Below are positions 16,352 through 23,980 of a stretch of DNA of 35,826 nucleotides, in pieces. The translations under genes were made by a program, and so were the position numbers. The first letter of the stretch is position 1, and the number at the start of each line of letters is the position of its first letter. Source of the stretch: an uncultured Alteromonadaceae bacterium (GTDB lineage Bacteria > Pseudomonadota > Gammaproteobacteria > Enterobacterales > Alteromonadaceae); contig CALKGI010000122.1 in NCBI GenBank assembly GCA_938085045.1, forward strand, positions 1-35,826. Reading direction: 5' to 3'. The notes under the pieces were generated by a model. That model was not told the DNA's origin. It did not search any database and saw only the letters and a program-made list of their open reading frames with translations.

Positions 16352-16705
16352 TCAGCTACCAGTCTTAACTCTGCCCGAGGCATGCTTGCCAAGGCTTGAG
16401 CTGTAGGCAAAGGTAAATTTGTCGTCTGCTTTTAATTCGAGTGACAATTGTACTGTGGTGCCCGGTTCAATTAATTGCTGAAATTTGAGCACTTCAACGC
16501 TGAGTACGTCACCTTTTATGTTGAGGTATTGACGCGCAAATTCTACCGCCCAATTAAGCTGAACAACGCCTGCGAGAATTGGCTGGTCTGGGAAATGACC
16601 CTGGAAATAGACGATATCGTCTGTTAATTGCAGGGTTAACTCAACCTTGGCGTCTTGCTCGGTGCAATTGAGAATGATGGGTTGAGTTGTTGGTTGTTGA
16701 TTCAT
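16352..16705 (-). CDS. 3-hydroxyacyl-ACP dehydratase, small hotdog (ApeI-type)
   Basis: A 117-residue hotdog protein. FQGHFPDQPILAGVVQLNWAVEFAR contains the GHFP-x-x-P-x-L-x-G-V signature with catalytic-type H37. The short size and the VVQLNWA helix are typical of ApeI, the partner of ApeP in the reported heteromeric dehydratase of aryl polyene synthases. I take the ATG at 16705; a GTG at 16753 in frame would add 16 residues and would sit one base after the AMP-ligase stop, so the longer form cannot be ruled out. Neither start has a strong ribosome binding site. Confidence 0.85.
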   Translation of the reverse strand: MNQQPTTQPIILNCTEQDAKVELTLQLTDDIVYFQGHFPDQPILAGVVQLNWAVEFARQYLNIKGDVLSVEVLKFQQLIEPGTTVQLSLELKADDKFTFAYSSSLGKHASGRVKTGS

Positions 16706-16754
16706 GGTTACTCGAGTTTTCAATTTTTTAATTACCGATTGCTGCGGCAGCACC

Positions 16755-18110
16755 CTACCGGAACAGATCGATTATTTGTTGATTTAACAGTTTGCCCTGA
16801 CTGTTGACCGGCAAAGTGTCTATATAACGCCATTTTCGTGGTAATAATACTGGTTCGAAATGCTCAGATAAAGCCAGACGAAACGCGGTATTGATATGGC
16901 GTTTACCGTGTTCATCACAAATCGCTTGTCCATCAATGGTCAAAACAGCCGCAATGGCGATTTGACTGCGAGCGCCATCAATCACCAATGCTCGGCATTT
17001 TTCAACCCAAGGGTGTTGAGCTAATTGTGACTCTAGTGCGTCTAGCGATAGCCGTTTTTGTTCTATTTTAACAATTCGATCTGCTCGGCTTAACAGCTCA
17101 AAGCGACCACAGTCGTTCAATTGTGCGCGGTCGTCGGTTGTGTACCAGCTATCTTCATTACCGTTTTCAGCCAATAAGTAAGGTGACTGAATTTGCAGGC
17201 GCTGACTTTGTTCTTCAATACGAATATTGACAGTAATAAACGATTGCCACAGGTGACCATCGGTTTGGGCTTGTTGTCGCCACGCTATGCCACCGGTTTC
17301 GGTGCTACCAAAGACTTCAATTGGCGATTGCTCTAGGTGCTGTGCTATTACGGTGGCCGTTGCTAAGTTTAATGGTCCGCCCGATGAAAATACCGTACGA
17401 AGATTGTCGGCATACGCCTGCCACAAAGGTTCTTGGCAGGTTCTTGCTAAAAACGCAGGGCTAGATATTAAGGTCACCGGTTGTTGTAATTGCATCACCA
17501 ACTCTTCAGGGTAACTGATTATTTTCTCAAAAATGTGGCGACCACATAAAAGCGGCCACATCAGTTTGAATAAAAACCCGTAAATATGCTGGTGAGACAC
17601 TGTTGAAATTATCAAAGTGTCATTGACCTGCTCGCCCCATAGGGCGTCAAGGTCGCTTATTTCGTTGCTCAGTTGTGCCCACGATTTGGTGATTTTTTTC
17701 GAATCGCCAGTCGAGCCTGAAGTATAAAAATCAATCGTTTGCGCGTTGTCTATCAATAATGCTGGGTCTGGGCCGCCGATGGGAATTGCCAGCGCGGAGG
17801 CGGTTGATAGGTGCCGAATGTCTTCAATGTGGGCGTGACCTATGGTGGCATCAACATTGGGTTTTATCGCAAGCAACTGACCCGTTTGCTCTGAAGGCGG
17901 TAAGATAACATGTTTTTGCGCGCACAACAAAGCGAACAAAAAAGTGGCAAAGTGACGAACATCGTGTTCGAACAACAGCCAGTTTTGCTCTGGTTGTTCT
18001 TTTAAATACCAAGTTAATGCCGATACATCACACAACCAGTCGGTTGGGGTTTTGTCTTCAAACAAAGGGTTATCAGCATGTAATGCGGTGAGTTGTTTGG
18101 TTAGATTCAT
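16755..18110 (-). CDS. Acyl-AMP ligase / aryl-ACP synthetase (ApeH-type)
   Basis: A 451-residue ANL-superfamily adenylating enzyme. The phosphate loop YTSGSTGDSKK (129-139), the core A5-type motif FGSTETGG (267-274), the hinge/A8 region ELLSRADRIVKIEQKRLS (337-354) and the terminal catalytic lysine K439 (NSQGKLLNQQ) are all visible. In APE biosynthesis ApeH activates an aryl acid (4-hydroxybenzoate in E. coli/Xenorhabdus systems) and loads it on an ACP. Here an ammonia lyase in the same operon suggests the acid may come from an aromatic amino acid. The ATG at 18110 overlaps the membrane-protein stop by one base (TGATG). Confidence 0.9.
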   Translation of the reverse strand: MNLTKQLTALHADNPLFEDKTPTDWLCDVSALTWYLKEQPEQNWLLFEHDVRHFATFLFALLCAQKHVILPPSEQTGQLLAIKPNVDATIGHAHIEDIRHLSTASALAIPIGGPDPALLIDNAQTIDFYTSGSTGDSKKITKSWAQLSNEISDLDALWGEQVNDTLIISTVSHQHIYGFLFKLMWPLLCGRHIFEKIISYPEELVMQLQQPVTLISSPAFLARTCQEPLWQAYADNLRTVFSSGGPLNLATATVIAQHLEQSPIEVFGSTETGGIAWRQQAQTDGHLWQSFITVNIRIEEQSQRLQIQSPYLLAENGNEDSWYTTDDRAQLNDCGRFELLSRADRIVKIEQKRLSLDALESQLAQHPWVEKCRALVIDGARSQIAIAAVLTIDGQAICDEHGKRHINTAFRLALSEHFEPVLLPRKWRYIDTLPVNSQGKLLNQQIIDLFR

Positions 18111-18724
18111 CAATGATTCTGCTTTGCGGCGTTTTTGGCTTTCACTTGCTGCCTAATTAGGTACTCAATACTAAACATCAAACCAATCAGCACATAGGCG
18201 ATAAAGCCGTTATAGATGGTCCAACTTTGTAGTGACATAAACACCGCAGTGTAAGCGGCAATAAGGGCATTAATGGCAAAAAATGCCGCCCAAGCCATGG
18301 TTACTTTACGGGTGTAAACAACACCAGTTAGCGGTAACTCCGGGTCGGTCATTCTTGCCAGAGTTTCGATAACTGATGGTGGGCGAATCAATGACATCAC
18401 AAACACCGACAGCAACGTTAAGTTAACGACAACGGGGTAAAACTGGATAAGTGCCGTTGAGTTGAACAGCGCTGAACAAAGCAATAAAATAGCGGCCATT
18501 AGTAATGAGGCTTTGACCCATGGCGCTGGTTTTTTTGATGAACTGTTATCTGGCTTTTTGTTAGCCCTGCTAGAATTGCTGTGCAACATCAAGCGGGCGA
18601 GGATCACCATCAACAAAACACTGGCAATAATGCTCGGTGAAAAATGTTGCAGACCAAAAAAAACAATAACAGGATAAGCTATCGAAATAATGGTAATGAT
18701 AACGCTCAGCAGCTTGGTGTTCAT
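18110..18724 (-). CDS. COG4648-like integral membrane protein of APE clusters
   Basis: A 204-residue protein with six or so predicted helices (residues ~4-22, 28-46, 70-92, 97-112, 142-165, 174-192) and a Ser/Lys/Asn-rich cytoplasmic loop at ~47-66. The MTDPELPLTGVVYTRKVTMAWAAFFAINA motif region is a hallmark of the uncharacterised membrane proteins found between the ACPs and the ligase in aryl polyene operons (COG4648 type). Its function is unknown; a role in scaffolding the soluble synthase at the inner membrane or in lipid handling is speculative. It lies 9 nt after the second ACP and overlaps the ligase start. Confidence 0.8.
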   Translation of the reverse strand: MNTKLLSVIITIISIAYPVIVFFGLQHFSPSIIASVLLMVILARLMLHSNSSRANKKPDNSSSKKPAPWVKASLLMAAILLLCSALFNSTALIQFYPVVVNLTLLSVFVMSLIRPPSVIETLARMTDPELPLTGVVYTRKVTMAWAAFFAINALIAAYTAVFMSLQSWTIYNGFIAYVLIGLMFSIEYLIRQQVKAKNAAKQNH

Positions 18725-18733
18725 TAATGGGTA

Positions 18734-18985
18734 TTAGTCAGTTTCGAGCAAAGCGTGTAGAGCGTTGACTACATCGGCTACGGTGCGGACTTTTTTAAAG
18801 GCGTCAGGGTCAATTTTTTTACCCGTTTGTTCTCTGAGTTTAACCACTAAGTCGACTGCATCTATGCTGTCTAAGTCTAAGTCTTCATAGAGGTTGACGT
18901 CCGGGGCGATATCGTCAGCATCGATTTCAAAATCTTCGATGAGTACGTCTTTTAACATTAGAAAAATATCGTCTTTATTGCGCAT
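18734..18985 (-). CDS. Acyl carrier protein (second of two)
   Basis: An 83-residue acidic four-helix ACP. The phosphopantetheine attachment Ser is S40 in DLDLDSIDAVDLV. The sequence is strongly Asp/Glu-rich, as expected. Aryl polyene systems use two ACPs (ApeE/ApeF type) with different partners; this one and the neighbour at 19005-19256 are only ~35% alike by eye, so they are not a recent duplication. AGGGA lies about 12 nt before the ATG. No phosphopantetheinyl transferase gene is present in this cluster. Confidence 0.95.
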   Translation of the reverse strand: MRNKDDIFLMLKDVLIEDFEIDADDIAPDVNLYEDLDLDSIDAVDLVVKLREQTGKKIDPDAFKKVRTVADVVNALHALLETD

Positions 18986-19004
18986 GTTACTTTTTCCCTA
19001 AATG

Positions 19005-19256
19005 TTATTGACCGTTGATGAATGCGGCGAGGCTGTCGATAGAATAAAAATGTTTCTTGGTGGCTTCGTCGTTGGCGTTAAGCACAATATCGTATTTCTT
19101 TTTAACCGCTAGCCCCAGCTCTAGTGCATCTATTGAGTCTAGGCCCAGTCCGTCGACAAACAGTGGGTCGGTATCAATAATATCGGCATGACTAATATCT
19201 TCGAGCTCTAGGGTATCGATTATTAGCGTTTTTAATTCATTCTTAAGTTCGGTCAT
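19005..19256 (-). CDS. Acyl carrier protein (first of two)
   Basis: An 83-residue ACP with the attachment Ser S41 in GLGLDSIDALEL, preceded by the acidic IDTDPLFVD loop. It should carry either the aryl starter or the growing polyene. It overlaps the preceding acyltransferase by 14 nt and is followed after 19 nt by the second ACP, the usual acyltransferase-ACP-ACP order of gammaproteobacterial aryl polyene clusters. Confidence 0.95.
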   Translation of the reverse strand: MTELKNELKTLIIDTLELEDISHADIIDTDPLFVDGLGLDSIDALELGLAVKKKYDIVLNANDEATKKHFYSIDSLAAFINGQ

Positions 19257-20052
19257 TGAACGTTAACTCTTCTTTAAACAGTGATTCTATGTGTCGGGTC
19301 AGATGACGGACGGCTTTGGTGGTATTGTCGCCAAATTCATCAAGATAGGGCGCTATTTCTATGGGCTGTTTGACCGTTAAGTCAAAGTCGAAACGCCGTT
19401 CGGGCACATTATACCAGACATTATCTTTTGTTAAAGTTGATGGCGTAACCTTAAGCAAAATAAACAATAAGTCGGTTTGGCTACGCATCGCGATATTGGC
19501 AAAACCGCGTTGTAATTTCAACGGCTTATTTTTATTGGAGCGAGTGCCCTCAGGAAAAATAATGATATTGTTGCCAAGCGCTAAAGATGCGGCGCAATCT
19601 TCCATGAGTTGGTCAGGGTCTGAGTTGCTGATGTATCCTGAGGCGGTGATAACCCCGCGCATAAAGGGGTTTTTAAACAGATGGCTTTTGACCACGCAAT
19701 CGGCATTTTTAATTTGTGATATCAGCACCACCACATCGACCAAACACGGGTGATTGGCAATAATGATTTTGCCTTTGAGTTGTTGCAGTTTTTCGGCGCC
19801 GTTGATTTTTACCTTAAAAACTCCAAGCAACTGCATGGTATTAACAAACACCCGAAAACCATAATGAACGCTCACCCGGGCAACGGCTTTTTGCTTGGCT
19901 TTATCACTGATAAATAACCGTTGTAGCGGTAAAATTGTTACGCTCATGAAAAGCCCGCCAAGGCCAAACAGGGCAAAGCAAAACCCGGTGGCGAAAATGC
20001 GCCAAACGTGATTTATTGGTTTATAGATACTTTTGAAGATGTTAATCAACAT
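19243..20052 (-). CDS. 1-acyl-sn-glycerol-3-phosphate acyltransferase-like protein (PlsC type)
   Basis: A 269-residue PlsC-family acyltransferase with an N-terminal hydrophobic stretch (residues ~15-40, FATGFCFALFGLGGLFMSV). It has the motif H-x4-D (NHPCLVD in IIIANHPCLVDVV) and the phosphate-binding FPEGTRS motif. In aryl polyene operons it is thought to acylate a glycerophosphate or other lipid acceptor. The start is the ATG at 20052, overlapping the chain-length-factor gene by 11 nt; a longer frame to 20166 lies wholly inside that gene. Confidence 0.9.
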   Translation of the reverse strand: MLINIFKSIYKPINHVWRIFATGFCFALFGLGGLFMSVTILPLQRLFISDKAKQKAVARVSVHYGFRVFVNTMQLLGVFKVKINGAEKLQQLKGKIIIANHPCLVDVVVLISQIKNADCVVKSHLFKNPFMRGVITASGYISNSDPDQLMEDCAASLALGNNIIIFPEGTRSNKNKPLKLQRGFANIAMRSQTDLLFILLKVTPSTLTKDNVWYNVPERRFDFDLTVKQPIEIAPYLDEFGDNTTKAVRHLTRHIESLFKEELTFNDRT

Positions 20053-20764
20053 TGCACCAATGCCATTGTTTTTGAGCTGAAATGATAGTGCTGGTGGCTT
20101 GGTCACCAAAGAACCAAGCCATAAAGGCCAAGGCTTGGGGCAGTCGTTCGGTAGTAGCGGCATCACTGTTAGTGCTGGGCGTCAATTGAACCTCACGACC
20201 TTGGGTTTTACTCAATAAAATCGCCACACTATGGTCAACTTGTTGTTCACTTATATAAGGGGTGTATTTTTGAGGCGTAATGGTTTCAGTGCAAACCATG
20301 ATTAACTCGTCGTTATCTGATTGCTTCAACCTAGCGAGGGCGTCACAAAGGCCCATATGAAAAGAATCGCTTCCTGCGGCAATAGTGGTCGAAGGCTGTT
20401 TATTGTCAGTTAAAATGCTGTATTGGCCTGCCACTGCGTTGTGCACCGACAACGCAAATTTTGTTGGCGACAAGGTTTGGTTATCAACCACGTCTTCAAT
20501 CAACTCATCGGTTTTGACCAAATCGCCAAAACGCGAAACAAATACCATGGGTATGTCGTTGCGTTGGGTGAGTTCATGAAGGGTAAAACAGCACAGACGG
20601 GCAAACTTGCTCAGTCGCCTGCGCTGCATCATTGGAATAAACTCAAGCTTGGGCACTGTAACCTCGCCTTGCGTAAACACCGGGGCAGTGGCCCATTGTT
20701 GCCATTGCGCCAGAGTTTGAAGATTAGGTGCCAGTGCCTTGATGTCTTTTATTTTAAACTGCAT
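20042..20764 (-). CDS. Ketosynthase-like chain length factor (ApeC-type, PF13723 family)
   Basis: A 240-residue protein related to the N-terminal half of ketosynthases but lacking the catalytic machinery: where active KSs have ACSSG, it reads TTIAAGSDSFHMGL, so the nucleophilic Cys is gone, and there are no HGT or GHT histidine motifs. SKFARLCCFTLHELTQ and SPTKFALSVHNAVAGQYSI are typical of the 'beta-ketoacyl synthase N-terminal-like' family. In Xenorhabdus APE such a protein pairs with ApeO as a KS/CLF complex. I choose the ATG at 20764; the longer frame to 20857 runs into the lipoprotein gene. The gap to the lipoprotein stop is 17 nt. Confidence 0.87.
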   Translation of the reverse strand: MQFKIKDIKALAPNLQTLAQWQQWATAPVFTQGEVTVPKLEFIPMMQRRRLSKFARLCCFTLHELTQRNDIPMVFVSRFGDLVKTDELIEDVVDNQTLSPTKFALSVHNAVAGQYSILTDNKQPSTTIAAGSDSFHMGLCDALARLKQSDNDELIMVCTETITPQKYTPYISEQQVDHSVAILLSKTQGREVQLTPSTNSDAATTERLPQALAFMAWFFGDQATSTIISAQKQWHWCNVD

Positions 20765-20781
20765 GTTATAAAAAGCACCGA

Positions 20782-21192
20782 TTAACCGTGATGGACCTGT
20801 TGGGCCGTGGGGTTGGCAAAGTAGTAGTTGATTTCGTCTTTGAGCAATTTTATCCACTTATTGTAGTTACGGTGAATGGTATTTCGGCCACTATTGTGAT
20901 CTAGCAGGTAGCTATCGACATGTTTAATCGAAAAAGTTTTTTCGGTATAGGTGATGGCGATAGTCGCTTCGTGTTGACGTACTTTAACGCGTGCCATGAT
21001 TTTACCCGGTTCTTCGCTGAGCACATCCCAGCGCTTGTAACTCAAGGCTTTTTTGATTGCATCCGCAGTAGAATCAGTAGTTTGATTGGTAGGTACAACG
21101 GCTTGGGTGACATTATAAAGTCGTTGACTGGTGCTACAACCTGCCAATACTAAGGTGAGCATTAAAACTGAAATGATTTTTACGATCCGCAT
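20782..21192 (-). CDS. Small lipoprotein, first gene of the APE operon
   Basis: A 136-residue protein with a clear lipoprotein signal (MRIVKIISVLMLTLVLAGC; acylated Cys at 19), followed by a Ser/Thr-rich linker and a small alpha/beta domain (residues ~45-125). Similar lipoproteins open aryl polyene operons (ApeA-like in position), but their function is not known. The Ser after the lipobox Cys suggests outer-membrane sorting. A TATAAT box lies about 42 nt upstream, and AAGAG precedes the ATG. Confidence 0.82.
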   Translation of the reverse strand: MRIVKIISVLMLTLVLAGCSTSQRLYNVTQAVVPTNQTTDSTADAIKKALSYKRWDVLSEEPGKIMARVKVRQHEATIAITYTEKTFSIKHVDSYLLDHNSGRNTIHRNYNKWIKLLKDEINYYFANPTAQQVHHG

Positions 21193-21233
21193 TGTTTACT
21201 CTTAATCTATTTTATAAAAAAAATGAAGGCGCG

Positions 21234-21263
21234 ATTATAGCCGATCAAAGAGGTTTGTTGTAA
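21234..21263 (-). promoter_or_regulatory. Probable promoter of the aryl polyene operon
   Basis: On the minus strand a perfect TATAAT -10 (21234-21239) is preceded 18 nt upstream by a weak TTACAA -35 (21258-21263). It would give a leader of about 35 nt before the lipoprotein ATG at 21192. The weak -35 suggests an activator may be needed, but no operator can be named. Confidence 0.5.
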
Positions 21264-21368
21264 GGATAATTGCGTTTTAATTGGACACTTTCATTTTATT
21301 GGTCAACTTGTTATATTGCCGCGAGATTTTAGCTCTTTTTCTTACTAATAGGTCGAAACAGGTTAACC

Positions 21369-22103
21369 ATGAAAGCAGTCACAAAAGCAGCACTTGAACA
21401 CGCCCACGTACCTGAGAGTGCCTTTGGTAAATGGTTTTTGCGAACCGGCGTTTGGACCCACCGAGTTTTAGAAATTGCACTGCAAGACCTGTGTGAGTTG
21501 ATGTCGGTTAAGTCAACTGATAAAACCCCGCAATTTGACGTGATTGTTGATGTTGCCTGTGGTTATGGTGAATCGCTGAGTAAACTCAACAAGCGCTTTA
21601 ACCCAAAAAAACTAATAGCCATGGACATTGACCCCGAAATGCTCGATGAGTCGGCTAAAAAAGCGCAGCGCGATAAGCTTGAAAACGTCGAGTATATCGA
21701 ATGTTCAAATTCGAAAATTACACTACCCGACAACTCGGTAGACATGCTGTTTTGTCATCAAAGCTTTCATCACCTTATCTATATGGAAGAAGCAATGGCC
21801 GAGTATTTTAGGGTGTTAAAACCCGGCGGCACTATGCTCTTTGCCGAATCGACCAAACGCTACATTCATTCGTGGATCATCAAATGGTTATTTCGCCACC
21901 CAATGAAAGTGCAAAAAACCGCAGACGAATACTTAGAGTTAATTCGCCGCTGTGGTTTTAGCATTGATGAAGCTCAAGTTTCTTACCCGTTTTTATGGTG
22001 GAGTAGGGAAGATATGGGGATTATGGAGAATTGGTTTGGGCGTAAACCGCCAGTTGACCGAGAAGAACCTTTGGTTAATTTGATTGCGGTTAAGCCTTTG
22101 TAG
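21369..22103 (+). CDS. Class I SAM-dependent methyltransferase, divergent from the APE operon
   Basis: A 244-residue Rossmann-fold methyltransferase. Motif I is DVACGYGES (~62-70), motif II AMDIDPEML, followed by SNSKITLPDNSVDMLFCHQSFHHL and the post-motif RVLKPGGTMLFAE. It reads outward from the same 176-nt intergenic region as the pigment operon, with AGG about 7 nt before its ATG. Aryl polyene operons often carry a methyltransferase (ApeB-like) as an early gene. Here it is probably the same function placed divergently, with the head-group hydroxyl as a possible target, but that is inference; it could be an unrelated neighbour. Confidence 0.85.
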   Translation: MKAVTKAALEHAHVPESAFGKWFLRTGVWTHRVLEIALQDLCELMSVKSTDKTPQFDVIVDVACGYGESLSKLNKRFNPKKLIAMDIDPEMLDESAKKAQRDKLENVEYIECSNSKITLPDNSVDMLFCHQSFHHLIYMEEAMAEYFRVLKPGGTMLFAESTKRYIHSWIIKWLFRHPMKVQKTADEYLELIRRCGFSIDEAQVSYPFLWWSREDMGIMENWFGRKPPVDREEPLVNLIAVKPL

Positions 22104-22134
22104 ATTTGTGATATCGCATTTACCTTGGCCACTA

Positions 22135-22356
22135 TTACCTAGGCCATTGGGGGTCATCATAACTCGTTTCAAATGGGTCTTTTTCTGCGGCGTTTTGTTT
22201 AGGCCCTTCAATTGTCAGTTGCTCGGTATTAGGCTTGTTTGATTTACTTGCCAGCAAATCATAAGTGCCGCAGACCAATCGGTGAGCAACGACATAGGTG
22301 CTATAACCAATCGTGCATAATGCACAGGGGTATATTCTAAATTCAGGTTTGCTCAT
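22135..22356 (-). CDS. Small hypothetical protein
   Basis: A 73-residue frame on the minus strand. The first ~40 residues are mildly hydrophobic with three Cys (YPCALCTIGYSTYVVAHRLVCGTYDLL); the C-terminal half is polar with an acidic, Pro-ending tail (ETSYDDPQWPR). No ribosome binding site is evident. I do not recognise a family. It lies between the converging end of the methyltransferase gene and the MocR-type regulator. Coding is plausible because no competing frame exists here, but it could be spurious. Confidence 0.4.
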   Translation of the reverse strand: MSKPEFRIYPCALCTIGYSTYVVAHRLVCGTYDLLASKSNKPNTEQLTIEGPKQNAAEKDPFETSYDDPQWPR

Positions 22357-22411
22357 TGTTTTTACGCCAAATTATCATTCGTTAAAAGAATAGACCTGCG
22401 ATACATCACTT

Positions 22412-23857
22412 TTAGTTCACTACAGACACAAACGATTTAATCGCCCTTGCCAATGTCCACACCCCATTTTCCATCTGGTTATCCCAAGGTAAGCCAAAAG
22501 TCACACGCAAATAATTATCAAAATCTTGGTTATTAAAAAACAGGCAACCGGGGGCAATGGCGACTTGTTTTTCGATTAAAACTTGCCATAGGTCTGTACT
22601 CGATTTTCCCTCGGGCAAGCCAATCCATAAACAAGGGCCGCCTGCGGGCTGGCTAATATATAGCTGACCTTGGGCCAATTCTGATTCTAGAACTTCATTT
22701 AAAATGCTTTTCATTTGTTGGCATTGTTGTGCCAGCTTTAGCCTGACTCTATTGACGTGTTTGCGATAATGACCGCTTTGAAAAAGCTCAAGTAGCATGG
22801 CTTGTGACGAAACAAGCGGGAGTTCTGCACCCGGTTGTTGGCTTATTTCACAGGCTTGAAAGGTGTTTTTACAAATTAAATAACCCAAGCCAAAGCGGTC
22901 TGAAATGGTGTCGTAAAAATCATTAATGCTGATGATTTTACAATGACTGTCTTTTGGTAAAAGGCTCGCGGTTGAGGCGGGTCTTTGGCCGCCAAAATAC
23001 AAATCGCCCCGGTCGTATTCAATTAAAGTGACCGAGCGCAAAACAGCCCAATCAATTAAACTGATTTTTTGTTTATCGGTTAACACTCTGCCGGTAGGGT
23101 CGTTGAAGCTGGGGTTAAATAGATAAGCGGCAAATGATTCTTGTTGCCACGCTTGGTCGAGCAAGTTTAATTCGCGGTCAAAATCTGCTTGCATCGGCAC
23201 AGCCACGGTTGAGATATTGTATTGCTGTAGCATCGACTGAAAATAAAATGAACAAGGCACCTCTATGGCGACCCGGTTTTGCAATAGCCCACAGGCTAAA
23301 AATGCAATGGCTAAGCCTTCGTTTCGGCCATTGGTGATCAAAATATCGTCATGATGGACCAATTGCCCTGAACTCAATAAGTATTTTGCAATTTGCTGGC
23401 GTAACGGTTTGGCGGTTTGGGCTGGGTCGTGATTTTGAATTCGATAAGGCCTAGCACCTAGCGCTTTACGATGCATTTTATTTAACAGTGCTTCTGAATC
23501 AATTACCGTACTGGGTGCGGTGCACGACAGCGGCAGTACATCAGGCATACTCAATGAATACTGAACGGCTGTGGTTAGTGGTAATTGATTTAAATCTCGA
23601 CGGCTGACAAAAGTATTGCCGTAGCTTTGGGCGTGATTGCCTTTGGGTTGTTCAACAAAGTAGCCTTTTTTGGCAATGGCTTTAATCCAACCTTGTTGCT
23701 CTAACTGATGGTATACATGAGTGGCGGTAGACACGCCAATGCCTCGTTTGTGCGCCAGTATTCGCACAGAATCGAGCTTGTCGCCATGTTGTAAAGTACC
23801 ATCATTAATGGCATTAATGATTTCATTGCAATGCTTTTGATAGATGAACTCGGTCAT
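22412..23857 (-). CDS. MocR/PdxR-type GntR regulator with aminotransferase-like domain
   Basis: A 481-residue protein. A GntR winged helix (residues ~3-70; HGDKLDSVRILAHKRGIGVSTATHVYHQLEQQGWI) is fused to a fold-type I aminotransferase domain (~110-480; FNPSFNDPTGRVL and LRQQIAKYL are recognisable). In place of the usual S-F-S-K-T-x-x-P-G-L-R-x-G-Y Schiff-base motif it reads FYDTISDRFGLGY (314-326), so the PLP lysine position appears to be Asp316. It may therefore not bind PLP covalently. The start is the ATG at 23857; a longer frame to 23938 overlaps the divergent promoter region. It is divergent from the GNAT gene at 23981, a possible target. Confidence 0.87.
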   Translation of the reverse strand: MTEFIYQKHCNEIINAINDGTLQHGDKLDSVRILAHKRGIGVSTATHVYHQLEQQGWIKAIAKKGYFVEQPKGNHAQSYGNTFVSRRDLNQLPLTTAVQYSLSMPDVLPLSCTAPSTVIDSEALLNKMHRKALGARPYRIQNHDPAQTAKPLRQQIAKYLLSSGQLVHHDDILITNGRNEGLAIAFLACGLLQNRVAIEVPCSFYFQSMLQQYNISTVAVPMQADFDRELNLLDQAWQQESFAAYLFNPSFNDPTGRVLTDKQKISLIDWAVLRSVTLIEYDRGDLYFGGQRPASTASLLPKDSHCKIISINDFYDTISDRFGLGYLICKNTFQACEISQQPGAELPLVSSQAMLLELFQSGHYRKHVNRVRLKLAQQCQQMKSILNEVLESELAQGQLYISQPAGGPCLWIGLPEGKSSTDLWQVLIEKQVAIAPGCLFFNNQDFDNYLRVTFGLPWDNQMENGVWTLARAIKSFVSVVN

Positions 23858-23980
23858 AATAAACTCAATCTGTGTTGTGTTTTTTAACGTATTTCTATAT
23901 CTGTTTTGTATTTTCGAATACTTTACACTGTGTTTCAAGTTTTTGAAGTGCTAAGTAAAGTAAACCAAAGGAAAAATGTA

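Noticed and set aside
18734..19256. The two ACP genes as a tandem duplication
   Set aside because: The proteins share only the DSID core and general ACP pattern; APE clusters normally carry two distinct ACPs.
19361..19753. 130-codon plus-strand frame
   Set aside because: Shadow of the PlsC-like acyltransferase gene; no ribosome binding site and low-quality protein composition.
20423..20785. 120-codon plus-strand frame across the chain-length-factor gene
   Set aside because: Antisense shadow; the minus-strand gene is recognised by family and fits operon spacing.
21281..21317. Promoter for the methyltransferase (TTGGAC with TATATT)
   Set aside because: The spacer would be 25 nt, too long for a sigma-70 promoter, and no better pair was found.
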